Under the pieces are notes generated by a model. The model saw nothing but the letters and a program-made list of their open reading frames with translations, made no database searches and was not told the DNA's origin. A stretch of DNA of 64,000 nucleotides, from NCBI RefSeq assembly GCF_002847525.1, contig NZ_PKKM01000005.1, positions 139,691-203,690 of the forward strand. Reading direction: 5' to 3'. This document shows positions 48,129 through 57,693 of this stretch, in pieces (position 1 is the stretch's first letter; the number at the start of each line of letters is the position of its first letter). This DNA is from Schaalia odontolytica. GTDB taxonomy: Bacteria > Actinomycetota > Actinomycetes > Actinomycetales > Actinomycetaceae. Made by a program: the position numbers and the translations under genes.

Positions 48129-49460
48129 TCAGGCCAGCGCCCCCATCGGGTCCCAGGCCGGCAGGTGCAGCGGTTCCTCGGTGATGACCGCGCGCAGCTC
48201 GGCGGGCAGGTCGTCCACGTGCACAGCCACCTCAAACACGTTGGCGTCGAACCAGACGGCGTCCATCGTGAAGAAGCCCTTCTCACCGGGCTCCTCGCCC
48301 CAGGAGTTCTCGACGCGGAAGCGGCGGGCGTTGCCCTCCTCGTCGATGTCGACACCCGTGAAGAGCATCGCGTGGTTCATCGCGGACTCGCCCGTGTTGA
48401 CACGCTGCTCCTTCGAGGTGGAGAAGTCCACGCCGAAGAGGTTGTCGAAGTCGTAGAGGCCCTCGACGAACAGGCCGGAGGCGCGGTCGGACTGCTGGTC
48501 GCAGTCAGCGCCGAACCAGACGGCGCGGCCCGAGGCCAGGATGGAGGCCGTGATCTCACGGATCTGCTCGACGGGGGTGTTCACGTAGAGGATCGGCCGC
48601 CCGCCCACGACGTTGCCCATGTGGTCGACCGTCAGGGTGTGGCCCTTGGGGTGCTCGGCGCGCGGGTCATCGACGAGGCACACGTACTGCGTGAGGTCCA
48701 CGTCCACGTAGCGCTCGTAGAACTCGCGCGGGGTGAGGACGCCGTCGCGGTGGAACTCGCCCTTGTCGTCGCGCCACTCCCACTCGAACGAGGCCGGGGG
48801 CTCGCCCAGGCAGATGACGAGGATCCGCCACACGTCGGCCAGCGCGGCCTCCTTGACCTCGAGGATCTCCTCCTCGGAGGCGCCGGCCTCGACGAGGGAA
48901 CGCAGCTCGAGGGCGGTGCGGCGCAGGACGACCTTCAGGCGGGCGTTCATGGGGGCGGTGTGGCCGGAGGACTCGGTCTCGGGCATCGCGACCTTGGGGA
49001 CGAGGCCGTGCTTGAGGTAGAGGGACACCGCCATGTCCCACTGGCCGCCGTCGGAGAGGACATCGCCGAGCAGGAACTGCAGGAGGCGGCCGTCGAGTTC
49101 CTCGGTCTTCGCGGTGGCGATGACGTCAGTGAGGAAGAAGTTGGCACGCTCAAACTTGTCCCAGAACAGCACGTAGTTCTGCGAGAACTCGAAGTCCTTG
49201 AGGCCCAGGTGGGTGCGCGCGGTCGAGCGCAGCAGGTTCAGGGAGGAGAAGAGCCAGCAGCGACCGGACTTCTTCTGCGACGTCACCTTCCAGTCGTCCA
49301 CCTTGTGGGACACGACCGTGGGGGTGGCAACCACCTTGGCACGGTCGAAGGCGACCGGCTCGACACCGGCGTGGGCGACGGCGTTGCGTGCGACCGCGCG
49401 GGCGGAGTCTGAGGATGCGTGTAGGGAGGCGACGAATTCGTCGGTGATCTCGTGTGCCAT
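48129..49460 (-). CDS. pepC: C1-family aminopeptidase (PepC, bleomycin hydrolase-like)
   Basis: A 443-residue papain-fold cysteine aminopeptidase that trims peptides in the cytoplasm. The catalytic Cys68 is in TSQKKSGRCWLFSSLNLLR, the His in NHAMLFTGVDIDEEGN, and the Asn in FRVENSWGEEPGEKGF. The internal GALVPK-type block is KHGLVPKVAMPET. The ATG at 49460 is preceded by AAAGGAACGCC. Divergent from the epimerase-family gene. Confidence 0.93.
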   Translation of the reverse strand: MAHEITDEFVASLHASSDSARAVARNAVAHAGVEPVAFDRAKVVATPTVVSHKVDDWKVTSQKKSGRCWLFSSLNLLRSTARTHLGLKDFEFSQNYVLFWDKFERANFFLTDVIATAKTEELDGRLLQFLLGDVLSDGGQWDMAVSLYLKHGLVPKVAMPETESSGHTAPMNARLKVVLRRTALELRSLVEAGASEEEILEVKEAALADVWRILVICLGEPPASFEWEWRDDKGEFHRDGVLTPREFYERYVDVDLTQYVCLVDDPRAEHPKGHTLTVDHMGNVVGGRPILYVNTPVEQIREITASILASGRAVWFGADCDQQSDRASGLFVEGLYDFDNLFGVDFSTSKEQRVNTGESAMNHAMLFTGVDIDEEGNARRFRVENSWGEEPGEKGFFTMDAVWFDANVFEVAVHVDDLPAELRAVITEEPLHLPAWDPMGALA

Positions 49461-49586
49461 GGGCCGAGGCGTTCCTTTCAATCGAGATTCATTCTCTATA
49501 AGGATACGCTTTTCGTAGTGACGCAGACGACTCAACTCCGTTTAGAATGGGTGTTATTCATGTTCAGTGAATGCGAAGGAGCATCG

Positions 49587-50486
49587 ATGATGGATCGTGG
49601 CGCATCGGGGCGCGAGATCGTTTTACAGGCCGGGGACTACGAGGCGCGGATCGTCACCGTCGGCGCCGGTCTGGCTAGCCTGCGCTACCGCGGACATGAA
49701 CTCGTGGTGCCCCACGCCGTGAATGAGTGTCCCCCGGGATACCTGGGCAAGGTGCTCATGCCATGGCCGAACCGCGTCGCGGGTGGCTCCTATTCGTGGG
49801 AGGGCACGTCCTACGACCTGCCGGTGGACGAGCCGACGTTCGGCACGTCGCTGCACGGTTTCGTGGCCTTCCAGGAGTGGGAGATTGCCGAGGCCGAAAC
49901 TTCCTCGGTCCTTCTGTGCACCCTCATCGCGGCGCGCTATTCCTACCCGTGGACGCTGGCGGTGTCCGCCCGCTACAGCCTGGACGCGGACACGGGTCTC
50001 ACCGTCGAGCTGTCGGCGACGAACATCGGAGAGGGCACCGCCCCCTACGGCGTCGGCTTCCACCCCTACCTGGCCGTTGACGGGGTACCGGCGGACGAGC
50101 TGGAACTCGAGAACCCCGCGTCGATCATCTACGAGGCCGACGCATCCATGATCCCGGTGGCGGCCCACGACGTGGCCTCCTTCGGGCTGGACTTCCGTTC
50201 TCCCGCCATCATCGGTACCTCCCGCCTGGATAACGCTTTCGCCGGCCTGCCCGAGGGCACCTGGGCCGTGACGCTGCGCGACCCCGCTTCGGGCGTGGGC
50301 GTATCGCTGTCGTCTGACGCGCGCTGGCTACAGGTCTACTCGGCCGACTACATCAACCGCGTGGGCGTTGCCGTCGAGCCGATGAGCTGCCCACCGAACG
50401 CCTTCAACTCCGGCACTGACGTGGTCGCGCTGGGCGCGGGCGAGACTCACACGCTCAGCGCGCGGATCGCCGGCTTCGAGAGCTGA
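49587..50486 (+). CDS. Aldose 1-epimerase family protein
   Basis: A 299-residue galactose-mutarotase-like protein that interconverts anomers of sugars or sugar phosphates. VLMPWPNRVAGGSYSWEG (the substrate Asn-Arg motif), TSLHGFVAFQEWE (His), APYGVGFHPYLAVDG (GFHPY catalytic His) and a C-terminal AVEPMSCPPNAFNSG block are all typical. AAGGAGCATCG precedes the ATG at 49587, and another ATG is one codon further. It could be GalM or a YeaD-like enzyme. Confidence 0.88.
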   Translation: MMDRGASGREIVLQAGDYEARIVTVGAGLASLRYRGHELVVPHAVNECPPGYLGKVLMPWPNRVAGGSYSWEGTSYDLPVDEPTFGTSLHGFVAFQEWEIAEAETSSVLLCTLIAARYSYPWTLAVSARYSLDADTGLTVELSATNIGEGTAPYGVGFHPYLAVDGVPADELELENPASIIYEADASMIPVAAHDVASFGLDFRSPAIIGTSRLDNAFAGLPEGTWAVTLRDPASGVGVSLSSDARWLQVYSADYINRVGVAVEPMSCPPNAFNSGTDVVALGAGETHTLSARIAGFES

Positions 50487-50492
50487 CGAATC

Positions 50493-51281
50493 CTAGTATT
50501 TCCCCGCGGCGGCGCGGATCAGCGTCAGAGCAACCGCGCCGGCCGTGGACGAACGCAGGACGTTGTCTCCCAGCCCGATCGTGGAGGCACCCGCGTCCAC
50601 CAGCTGCGCGGTCTCCTCGGCTCCGATGCCGCCCTCGGGCCCCACAACGAGGGCGATGCGTGCGGGAAGATCACCGTCCGCGGACGCTTCCTGGACCTGT
50701 GCGAGCACAGCCCCGAGCGAATCCGTGGCCTCCTCGTGGCAGACGAAGGCCACCCCGGCCTCGTCCGTCAGAGAGACGACCCAAGCGGCCAGCTCACGAC
50801 TGTCCTTGACGTCCTCAACAACCGGGACGTAGGCGCGGCGCGACTGCTTGGCGGCAGCGCGGGCAACGCCCTCCCACTTGGCGCGCCCCTTCTCGGCCTT
50901 CGGGCCCCTCCACTGCACAATCGCACGCTGGGAGGCCCACGGGATCACCCGGTCGATGCCGATCTCCGTACAGATTTCGACGGCGGCCTCGTCGCGCCCA
51001 CCCTTGGCCAGCGCCTGAACGAGGATGACCTCGGGCTTCGGGGCATCCTCGCGCACGAGCTTGCGAACGACCAGGGACAGCGAAGACTTATCGCTCCCAC
51101 TCACCTCGCAGGTCGCGCGCGCTCCCGCGCCATCAACGACGTCGACCCACTCCCCTGCGCCGATACGACGCACGGACGCAGCGTGACGTCCCTCGGCTCC
51201 CGCGAGGGTCGCAGCCTCTCCCACAGACAGAGCGTCGAGCGAGGGGGTCAGGTCCTCAGAGAGGAAAACGGGCAGCGTCAC
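50493..51281 (-). CDS. rsmE: 16S rRNA m3U1498 methyltransferase
   Basis: SPOUT-family enzyme of 262 residues that methylates U1498 of 16S rRNA. A PUA-like N-terminal part (AEGRHAASVRRIGAGEWVDV) precedes the knot: ALAKGGRDEAAVEICTEIG, then LVVGPEGGIGAEETAQL and LGDNVLRSSTAGAVALTLI, both RsmE signatures. It starts at a GTG (51281) six bases after dnaJ and often follows dnaJ in actinobacteria. Confidence 0.94.
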   Translation of the reverse strand: MTLPVFLSEDLTPSLDALSVGEAATLAGAEGRHAASVRRIGAGEWVDVVDGAGARATCEVSGSDKSSLSLVVRKLVREDAPKPEVILVQALAKGGRDEAAVEICTEIGIDRVIPWASQRAIVQWRGPKAEKGRAKWEGVARAAAKQSRRAYVPVVEDVKDSRELAAWVVSLTDEAGVAFVCHEEATDSLGAVLAQVQEASADGDLPARIALVVGPEGGIGAEETAQLVDAGASTIGLGDNVLRSSTAGAVALTLIRAAAGKY

Positions 51282-51287
51282 GGCGCA

Positions 51288-52406
51288 TCACCCCATGAAA
51301 GTGTCGCGGATCTTTTCGAAGAACGAGGACTGCTGGCGATGCGGCTCCACGCGTACCTCGCCACGGACCTTCGCGAGCTCCTCGAGTAGCTCGCGGGATT
51401 TGTCATCGAGCTTCTTGGGAATCTGAACATCGACGTGCACGTGCATGGAGCCGCGGCCCGAGCGCTGCAGGTGCCCGACACCCAGGCCTTCCAGGACGAT
51501 ATCGTCGTTGGGCTGGGTACCCGGGTTGATTGTCACGGTCTTCTTGCCGTCAAGGGTCTCGAGCTCAAACTCGGTTCCGAGTGCCGCCGTCGTCATCGGG
51601 ATCGTGATCCACGTGTGCAGGTCGTCCCCGCGACGATCGAAGACCGGGTGCTTCTTTTCGCGGATCGACAGGTAGAGGTCACCGTTGGGGCCACCACCCG
51701 GGCCAACCTCGGCCTCACCGCTCACGCGAATCTGGGTCCCCTCGCTGGCACCCGCGGGGATGTTGATGTTGAGGGTGCGGCGCGTGCGCACACGTCCCGC
51801 GCCCGAGCACTCCACACAGGGCGTGGCGATCGTGTCGCCGTATCCCTGACAGGACGGACACGGCGCCTGCGTCTGCATGCGTCCAAAGAGCGAATTCTGG
51901 ATCTGCGTCACGAAGCCCGAGCCGTGGCAGGTGGCGCACTGCGTGGGCGAGGTGCCCGGCTGGCACATCGAGCCTTGGCAGGAGTCGCACTTCACATAGG
52001 TATCGAAAGAGACTTCCTTTGCGGCTCCAAAAGCCGCATCCTCCAGAGTAATGTCAACGATGACCTGCTTATCCTTGCCACGACGCACGCGGGAAGCCGG
52101 GCCCGCAGTGGAGGCACCGAAGCCGCCGCTGAACATGGCTTCGAAGATGTCCGAGAATCCACCAAATCCGGCGCCCGCACCAGCTCCACCGCCGCGCAGC
52201 GCATCCGGGCCGCCGATGTCATACATCTGGCGTTTCTCGGGATCCGACAGAGTTTCGTAAGCGACGGACAGCTCCTTGAAGGCTTCCTCCGAGTCCGCGC
52301 CAGCGTAGTCCGGGTGCAGCTTACGCGCGAGCTTGCGGTAGGCCTTCTTGATCTCATCCTGGCTGGCGTCACGGGCGACGCCGAGGACCTCGTAGTAGTC
52401 TCTCAC
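51288..52406 (-). CDS. dnaJ: Chaperone DnaJ
   Basis: Hsp40 co-chaperone of DnaK, 372 residues. The J domain begins [20 protein letters not shown] with HPD in RKLHPDYAG, then a Gly/Phe-rich stretch ([17 protein letters not shown]). Four zinc-finger repeats follow: [24 protein letters not shown] and CVECSGAG; the first ends in Met instead of Gly. The start is the GTG at 52406, since homology begins there; an upstream ATG adds nine codons. It follows hrcA and should be under its control. Confidence 0.94.
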   Translation of the reverse strand: MRDYYEVLGVARDASQDEIKKAYRKLARKLHPDYAGADSEEAFKELSVAYETLSDPEKRQMYDIGGPDALRGGGAGAGAGFGGFSDIFEAMFSGGFGASTAGPASRVRRGKDKQVIVDITLEDAAFGAAKEVSFDTYVKCDSCQGSMCQPGTSPTQCATCHGSGFVTQIQNSLFGRMQTQAPCPSCQGYGDTIATPCVECSGAGRVRTRRTLNINIPAGASEGTQIRVSGEAEVGPGGGPNGDLYLSIREKKHPVFDRRGDDLHTWITIPMTTAALGTEFELETLDGKKTVTINPGTQPNDDIVLEGLGVGHLQRSGRGSMHVHVDVQIPKKLDDKSRELLEELAKVRGEVRVEPHRQQSSFFEKIRDTFMG

Positions 52407-52468
52407 GCTTGCTCTTTCTTCTCGTGGGGTCATCCGTTTATCGTCATGGGGTTCGGCTCGCGGCGGAG

Positions 52469-53512
52469 CTAGCTAGCAGTTTCCTGGGCAAGGTAGCGCG
52501 ACAGGTAGGCGGCCACCGCTCGCACCGAGCTCATGGTGCGCGCATAATCCATGCGCATGGGGCCGACGATGCCCAGGTGGGCACTCCCAACGCTCTCATC
52601 GGCGCCGGCTCGGTAGGTCCCGGTGACGACAGCGGCCTCGGCGAGGCCATCGTGTGGATTCTCCGCTCCGATACTCACGTGTACCTCGTCGCTCGGGTCC
52701 ATCTCGGCGAAGAGACGCATGAGGACGACCTGCTCTTCGAGTGCATCCAGAACCGGGGCGATGTCATGGAAGTCGAGGGCCCCACGGGCGAGGTTTGCGG
52801 CACCCGCGACAACGATCTTTGACTCGCTCTGACCGCTCAACACATCGGTCAGGGCGGCGCCGATCGCGGCGACTGTGCCGACGATCTCAGGCCGGGCCGA
52901 GGCCGTGGCCTCGTCAACGCAGGCCTGCGCGGACGCGGAGGTCGCACCATCGCAGTGGTGGCGTAGGTGTTCGCGTACCTCGCGCAGCTGCCCTTCATCC
53001 AGCGCCGCGTGCAGGGTGAGGCTGCGCTCGCCGACCTCGCCGTCCGTGGTGATGACGACGACAAGGACGCGGCCGGGGGCCAGCGCGATGACCTCGAGGT
53101 GCTTGAGGACACGCACGCGCGCCCCCGGGTACTGCACGAGTGCCACCTGGTGCGTGACCTGAGCTAGGAGGCGAACGGATCGCTCCACGACGTCATCGAT
53201 ATCGACGGACTCGGCCAGGAAGGTCTCGAGGGCGTGGCGTTCCGGCCCACTCATTGGCTTGAGTTCGGCGAGTCGATCGACGAACACGCGGTAGCCACGG
53301 TCAGTCGGGACGCGCCCTGCGGAGGTGTGAGGCTGGTAGATGAGGCCGGCTTCCTCCAGCACCGCCATGTCATTGCGGATCGTCGCCGATGAGACGCCGA
53401 GGCCTCCGGCGGCGATGGCCTTGGAGCCGACGGGTTCACGGGTAGCCACGTACTGGGTGACGATGGCACGCAGGACATCAAGCCTGCGATTCTGTGCACT
53501 GTTGCGCGTCAT
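52469..53512 (-). CDS. hrcA: Heat-inducible transcription repressor HrcA
   Basis: A 347-residue repressor that binds CIRCE elements. The N-terminal winged helix has [20 protein letters not shown] and [20 protein letters not shown]; the middle and C-terminal region includes [18 protein letters not shown] and [29 protein letters not shown] lies before the ATG at 53512. A CIRCE operator is 17 bases upstream of the start, so hrcA (and dnaJ and rsmE downstream) is likely autorepressed. Confidence 0.96.
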   Translation of the reverse strand: MTRNSAQNRRLDVLRAIVTQYVATREPVGSKAIAAGGLGVSSATIRNDMAVLEEAGLIYQPHTSAGRVPTDRGYRVFVDRLAELKPMSGPERHALETFLAESVDIDDVVERSVRLLAQVTHQVALVQYPGARVRVLKHLEVIALAPGRVLVVVITTDGEVGERSLTLHAALDEGQLREVREHLRHHCDGATSASAQACVDEATASARPEIVGTVAAIGAALTDVLSGQSESKIVVAGAANLARGALDFHDIAPVLDALEEQVVLMRLFAEMDPSDEVHVSIGAENPHDGLAEAAVVTGTYRAGADESVGSAHLGIVGPMRMDYARTMSSVRAVAAYLSRYLAQETAS

Positions 53513-53528
53513 GCCACCTCCTCCCGTT

Positions 53529-53555
53529 CTGGCACTCCTGCTTCCTGAGTGCCAA
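53529..53555. promoter_or_regulatory. CIRCE operator upstream of hrcA
   Basis: TGGCACTC (53530-53537), nine bases, then GAGTGCCA (53547-53554). This matches the CIRCE arrangement (TTAGCACTC-N9-GAGTGCTAA) with G/C in place of the outer A/T. It is the HrcA-binding site. Confidence 0.88.
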
Positions 53556-53642
53556 TGCTACTCCTCGCAGCCAATCGGGGGCGACATGAGGGCCTCGCCA
53601 GGTGTGCGCCCTGCGTGAACCTCACACAGAAGCGCCGTCGTC

Positions 53643-54545
53643 CTACTGCGCCCAGGGCACGGTGACAAAGTCGATGAGTTCCTCGACCCGCCCCAGCAGC
53701 GCGGGTTCAAGGTCGCGGTAGGTACGCACAGTGGACAGTATCCGCTTCCACCCCAGGGCGATGTCGCGCTGGTCGGCGTGCGGCCACCCGAGAGCTTCGA
53801 GGGTCCCATGCTTAATGTCGATACCTCGCGGAACATCGGGCCACCGCTCGAGGCCAACGCGGGCGGGCTTGACGGCCTGCCAGATGTCAACGAACGGATG
53901 CCCGAGGACGAGAACCGCTCCCGGCCAGCGCGCCGACACGGCCTCGGCAATGCGAGACTCCTTCGATCCGGGCACCATGTGGTCGACGAGGATGCCCGCG
54001 CGCGCCGTATCGGTCGGCCCGAACACCTCCAGGATGGCCTCGAGATTATCGACTCCCTCAAGCAACTGAACGGCAATGCCCGCCTCGGCCAGGTCCTCGC
54101 CCCAGACATGCTGCACGAGCTCGGCGTCGTGACGCCCCTCCACCCATATGCGCGAGCGCTTTGCGACCTTGGGACCGCTCGAGGCAGGGGCAAACGAACC
54201 GGAGTTCGTGATACGCCGTCCCGATGCGCTGACTTGCGTGCTCGACGAGGCCTGGGCTGGAGCCGGGCTGGGAGGCAGCGCCTCGATGGGACGCCCCTCC
54301 AGCCAGAAACCGGGACCCAAAGGGAAAGACCGACGAACGCCACGCCGATCCTCAAGCTCCACAAGGTGAATGCCGCCGGACTTCTCGACCCGCGTCACGG
54401 CTCCGACCCATCCGGAGGCAACGTCCTCGAGGACCATACCAATCTCAACGTGGACGGCCTGCGAGCGCGGATGCCTCGCCCCGGGCCCGTCACGATGCGG
54501 GTCGTGGGCGAAAATGTTGCGGCCGTAGGGGTCTGAGCTATTCAC
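53643..54545 (-). CDS. DUF3097 family protein
   Basis: A 300-residue protein of the actinobacterial DUF3097 family. The N-terminal domain (MNSSDPYGRNIFAHD, ASGWVGAVTRVEKSGGIHLV) is followed by a Toprim-like part: RIWVEGRHDAELVQHVWGED, then GILVDHMVPGSKESRIAEA with acidic residues placed like a metal site, and VLGHPFVDIWQAVKP. Nuclease or nucleic-acid function is suspected from the Toprim-like region but unproven. It starts at a GTG (54545) next to hrcA, as in related genomes. Confidence 0.85.
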   Translation of the reverse strand: MNSSDPYGRNIFAHDPHRDGPGARHPRSQAVHVEIGMVLEDVASGWVGAVTRVEKSGGIHLVELEDRRGVRRSFPLGPGFWLEGRPIEALPPSPAPAQASSSTQVSASGRRITNSGSFAPASSGPKVAKRSRIWVEGRHDAELVQHVWGEDLAEAGIAVQLLEGVDNLEAILEVFGPTDTARAGILVDHMVPGSKESRIAEAVSARWPGAVLVLGHPFVDIWQAVKPARVGLERWPDVPRGIDIKHGTLEALGWPHADQRDIALGWKRILSTVRTYRDLEPALLGRVEELIDFVTVPWAQ

Positions 54546-54570
54546 CCGGCATACTCTAGCGGCACGAGAA

Positions 54571-55395
54571 TCAGTGCAGGCTCACGACACGAATGAGCAT
54601 CGCCACGAGGGCGGCCAGAATCCACGAAGACACCGAGCCGATGAGGAACTCCTCAGCCTTTTCTCCCGTCGAATCCTGCGAGATTTCAGGGAAACGAATG
54701 ACTCCCTTGGCAGCAACGACGGCAGCGATAGCAACCTCCGCGCCCGCGCCAGCCAAAACGATAATCAGAAGGCGCTCGAGCGGGCCGATCCAGCGCCCTC
54801 CGCGCAAAGCCGTCACTTCTTCCTCGTCCACCTCCACGCCCAGGACGGGCAGAGCGCCAGAGATCACGGAGGCTTCTACAACCTCCGATTCCTCCTCTCT
54901 ATCGTCCCCTTCCTCGGGCGTTACGTCAGGCATCGCTGGAAGGACGGGCGCGTTAATCCACCCGGGCACCGGATCGGACGCACGGCCACGCGCACACTGC
55001 AGGATGGCGGTGATCAGGTGATTAACCGGTCCCGTTACCAGGAAGAGAACCGTAATAATGAGGTCGATGGGACGCCCGGAGCGCAGCGACAGCAGAGGGA
55101 AGTTCAGCGGGTCCAGGCTCAGAAGAGCAACAAAGCCGACGGATGCCAACGCCCAGCGAGCAAGAACGCCGCGCGCCGACGGATCGACGAGGTCCCACGC
55201 AAACCACACGACCGCAAGAGTCGCGCCGATTGCGTTCGCAACGGCACTCACCCCCAGGATGAACCAGGAGTAGCAGATCACCGCAAGAAGCAGCGTCAGA
55301 AAGAGCGACAGGCGTCGCGACCAGCGGCGCGGGTCAGAAGTGAGAAGAACAGTTAGCTCCGAGGCGGCAATGCCCAGGAGAAGAACTTCATGCAC
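54571..55395 (-). CDS. Polytopic membrane protein paired with SatD
   Basis: A 274-residue protein with five to six helices (ASELTVLLTSDPRRW after the first; LFLTLLLAVICYSWFILGV; LITVLFLVTGPVNHLITAIL; and a C-terminal pair IVLAGAGAEVAIAAVVAAKG and SWILAALVAMLIRVV). GPVNHLITAILQ resembles the ending region of DUF3307-like membrane proteins that accompany SatD. GGAGG lies before the GTG at 55395, which overlaps the SatD stop, so the two are coupled. Function unknown. Confidence 0.7.
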   Translation of the reverse strand: MHEVLLLGIAASELTVLLTSDPRRWSRRLSLFLTLLLAVICYSWFILGVSAVANAIGATLAVVWFAWDLVDPSARGVLARWALASVGFVALLSLDPLNFPLLSLRSGRPIDLIITVLFLVTGPVNHLITAILQCARGRASDPVPGWINAPVLPAMPDVTPEEGDDREEESEVVEASVISGALPVLGVEVDEEEVTALRGGRWIGPLERLLIIVLAGAGAEVAIAAVVAAKGVIRFPEISQDSTGEKAEEFLIGSVSSWILAALVAMLIRVVSLH

Positions 55396-56077
55396 GTGCG
55401 GCCTCCGCGATGATGAGTGAGGACTGGATCAACCCCGCCCCCGTGCCCCGGGCAAAGTCAGAAATAGCCTGCTGCGACAGCTTTTCTGCCCGAGCGATCT
55501 CCACCTGGGTCTTACCGAGCAACAGTGCAGCCGTGATTCGACGATGACGCGCGGAAAGCTTGAGAATCGCGTGATCGCGCAGGCTCAGCAGCGCATTGAT
55601 GCAGGTCTGGCAGTGGCGCGGGAACGCGGACTCGACCGAGGCGTGCGCCATGAACCAGGTGCGGATGAAGGGGTTCGAAGAATCCTGAACGTCGTGTGCA
55701 CGGTTGATCGCAGCGCGAGCCGCCCACCACGCAGAACCATCCTGAAGCTGAGCGGACTCCGAGCCGCGCGAACGCGCGGGAGCCTGCCGATGAACACCCG
55801 ACGAGAACTCTTCAATCCGACCCGCACCAATTCCAAAGCGAAGCTGGAGCTGCGGGGGAAGGAGGAGTTGCGCGCGCAAGGTGAGAAGCAGTGCATCCTC
55901 GAGCGTGTAGGCGACCGCCTGGAATTCATCACCGACCGTCGGATACGGAGCCTGCAGCAGCGCGAGGCCCTCACTCGCACCCCCAAGAGCGGCTTCATAG
56001 ATTCTCTGGGCATCTGCACGATTGGTCAGCGTACGAGAGCCCACGATGTCAGCAATGACAGCGTACCGAAGAGTCAC
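55388..56077 (-). CDS. SatD family protein with C-terminal HTH
   Basis: A 229-residue SatD-type protein. The N-terminus RYAVIADIVGSRTLTNRADA and the PTVGDEFQAVAYTLEDALL block with LRFGIGAGRIEEF are hallmarks of the family; a C-terminal helix-turn-helix reads ALLLGKTQVEIARAEKLSQQ then AISDFARG. SatD was named from acid-tolerance work in streptococci; its role is not known in detail, and it may sense or regulate. The start is the GTG at 56077. It is coupled to the membrane protein gene and preceded by an AT-rich region. Confidence 0.8.
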   Translation of the reverse strand: MTLRYAVIADIVGSRTLTNRADAQRIYEAALGGASEGLALLQAPYPTVGDEFQAVAYTLEDALLLTLRAQLLLPPQLQLRFGIGAGRIEEFSSGVHRQAPARSRGSESAQLQDGSAWWAARAAINRAHDVQDSSNPFIRTWFMAHASVESAFPRHCQTCINALLSLRDHAILKLSARHRRITAALLLGKTQVEIARAEKLSQQAISDFARGTGAGLIQSSLIIAEAARA

Positions 56078-56376
56078 AATACCACACTTTTCCTTGTATA
56101 CGGCTCTTCACAAGCCCCCTCATGGAGGAACCCTGCAAATTACTCGGCTTCACATGACACATCAAGGCAAACATATTTCAACCATGATGTCAACAGTATT
56201 GCGACGTAATGCTAGCTTGTCACATAGCACACGCCGACCAACTGTCAAACAGCTAACAACCATTGCCGCAGTTATGCTTGTATCAATACAATTACAAGTT
56301 ACATCGCGGAACTGGCTATCTCAGAAGAGTGTTTACCACCAGATGCATATTCCGCTGCACGGGCGCCAACTACTCG
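56078..56376. other. AT-rich gap between hemW and the SatD gene
   Basis: 299 bases with a base composition far lower in G+C than the rest. Its minus strand must contain the SatD promoter; ATACAAGGAAAAG near 56090 is the only ribosome-site-like feature. No gene or hairpin of note was found. The composition hints at recent acquisition of the neighbouring pair. Confidence 0.5.
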
Positions 56377-57669
56377 TCAGTAGCCCATGATTTCGCGGGT
56401 CACATAGTCCGCCAGCAGGCGTCCGCGAAGCGTGAGGACGACACGCCCAGACAGTGCCGCTGCCCCATCGATGAGTCCCTCGGCTATGAGCGTAGCAATG
56501 CGACCACCAGACGGCACGCCTGCCACGTCGGGCGCTGACAGACCCGGCAACCCCTTGATCGCGACCCCCTCAGAGGTGCGAACCCCGAGCATGACGCGCT
56601 CCAGTTCGCGCGCGTCCGCATCGAGGATCTCGCCAGCGTAGGCCGGCGACTGTCCAGCCCTCACGCGCCCCGCATAGGCCCCTGGATTCTTCACATTCCA
56701 CCAGCGCGTACGTCCCATGTGGGAGTGAGCACCCGGCCCAAAGCCCCACCAGTCCCAGTCACGCCAGTAGGCGAGGTTGTGGGCAGAGGCATGTTCACAG
56801 TGGGTCGACGGCAGCCCCGAAGCATGGTCAGCCTCGGTTGCGCGCGCAAAGTTGGAGATCTCGTACCAGGCGTATCCGGCCTCGCCGAGGAGAGAGTCGG
56901 CGAGCTCGTACTTGGTGGCTTCGTCGTCGGGGTCGGGGGTCGGCAGTTCTCCCCTGGCCACCTGCGCCCCCATCTTCGTCCCCTCCTCGACAACGAGAGC
57001 GTATGCACTGATGTGATCGGTCTCGTACGACAGGGCGGCGCGCAGCGAGGTCTCCCAGTCAGCCAGACTCTCCCCTGGCGTCCCATAGATGAGGTCCACC
57101 GAGGTCGACAGGCCCGCCTCCTTTGCCCACTGGACAACGAGGGGGACTCGCTCGGGCGTATGAGTGCGATCCAGGGTCGCGAGAATCGCGGGCACGGCGG
57201 ACTGCATGCCGAAAGACACTCGCGTAAATCCCGCATCCGCGAGCTGCGCGAGCCCGTCGCGCGTCACCGTGTCGGGATTCGCCTCGAGGGTCACTTCCGC
57301 TCCTGGGGCGATGCCGATGCGCTCGCGCAGGCCCGTCAGGATCTCGACGAGCTCGGTGGTATCCAGCATCGTCGGAGTGCCACCGCCAAAGAACACCGTA
57401 CGAGCCTCGCGCGCGGGCAGCCCCGCCTCGGACATGACACGGGCCGCCAGGGAAGCCTCAGCGAGAACGGAGGGGGCGTAGTCCCCCACCTGTGCCCCCG
57501 GCCCGAAGCCGACCGTGTAGGTGTTGAAATCGCAGTACCCGCAGCGCACGCGACAAAAGGGCACGTGCACATAGAGAGACAGAGGGCGGCCGCGATCAGC
57601 CTCGACGAGGCCAGGGTCCAGCGAGCCGTCAGGCGACCAACGCTCACCCTCAGGCTGGGCGGGGCTCAC
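56377..57669 (-). CDS. hemW: Radical SAM protein HemW (coproporphyrinogen III oxidase-like)
   Basis: A 430-residue HemN-like radical SAM protein. LSLYVHVPFCRVRCGYCDFN carries the CxxxCxxC cluster site plus the usual extra cysteine region absent for HemN activity; FFGGGTPTMLDTTELVEIL and VSFGMQSAVPAILATLDRTH follow. HemW proteins are now seen as heme chaperones rather than oxidases. It starts at a GTG at 57669, between trmB and the SatD pair. Confidence 0.92.
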   Translation of the reverse strand: MSPAQPEGERWSPDGSLDPGLVEADRGRPLSLYVHVPFCRVRCGYCDFNTYTVGFGPGAQVGDYAPSVLAEASLAARVMSEAGLPAREARTVFFGGGTPTMLDTTELVEILTGLRERIGIAPGAEVTLEANPDTVTRDGLAQLADAGFTRVSFGMQSAVPAILATLDRTHTPERVPLVVQWAKEAGLSTSVDLIYGTPGESLADWETSLRAALSYETDHISAYALVVEEGTKMGAQVARGELPTPDPDDEATKYELADSLLGEAGYAWYEISNFARATEADHASGLPSTHCEHASAHNLAYWRDWDWWGFGPGAHSHMGRTRWWNVKNPGAYAGRVRAGQSPAYAGEILDADARELERVMLGVRTSEGVAIKGLPGLSAPDVAGVPSGGRIATLIAEGLIDGAAALSGRVVLTLRGRLLADYVTREIMGY

Positions 57670-57693
57670 GAGTGCGCTCCAGCCGTCACGATG

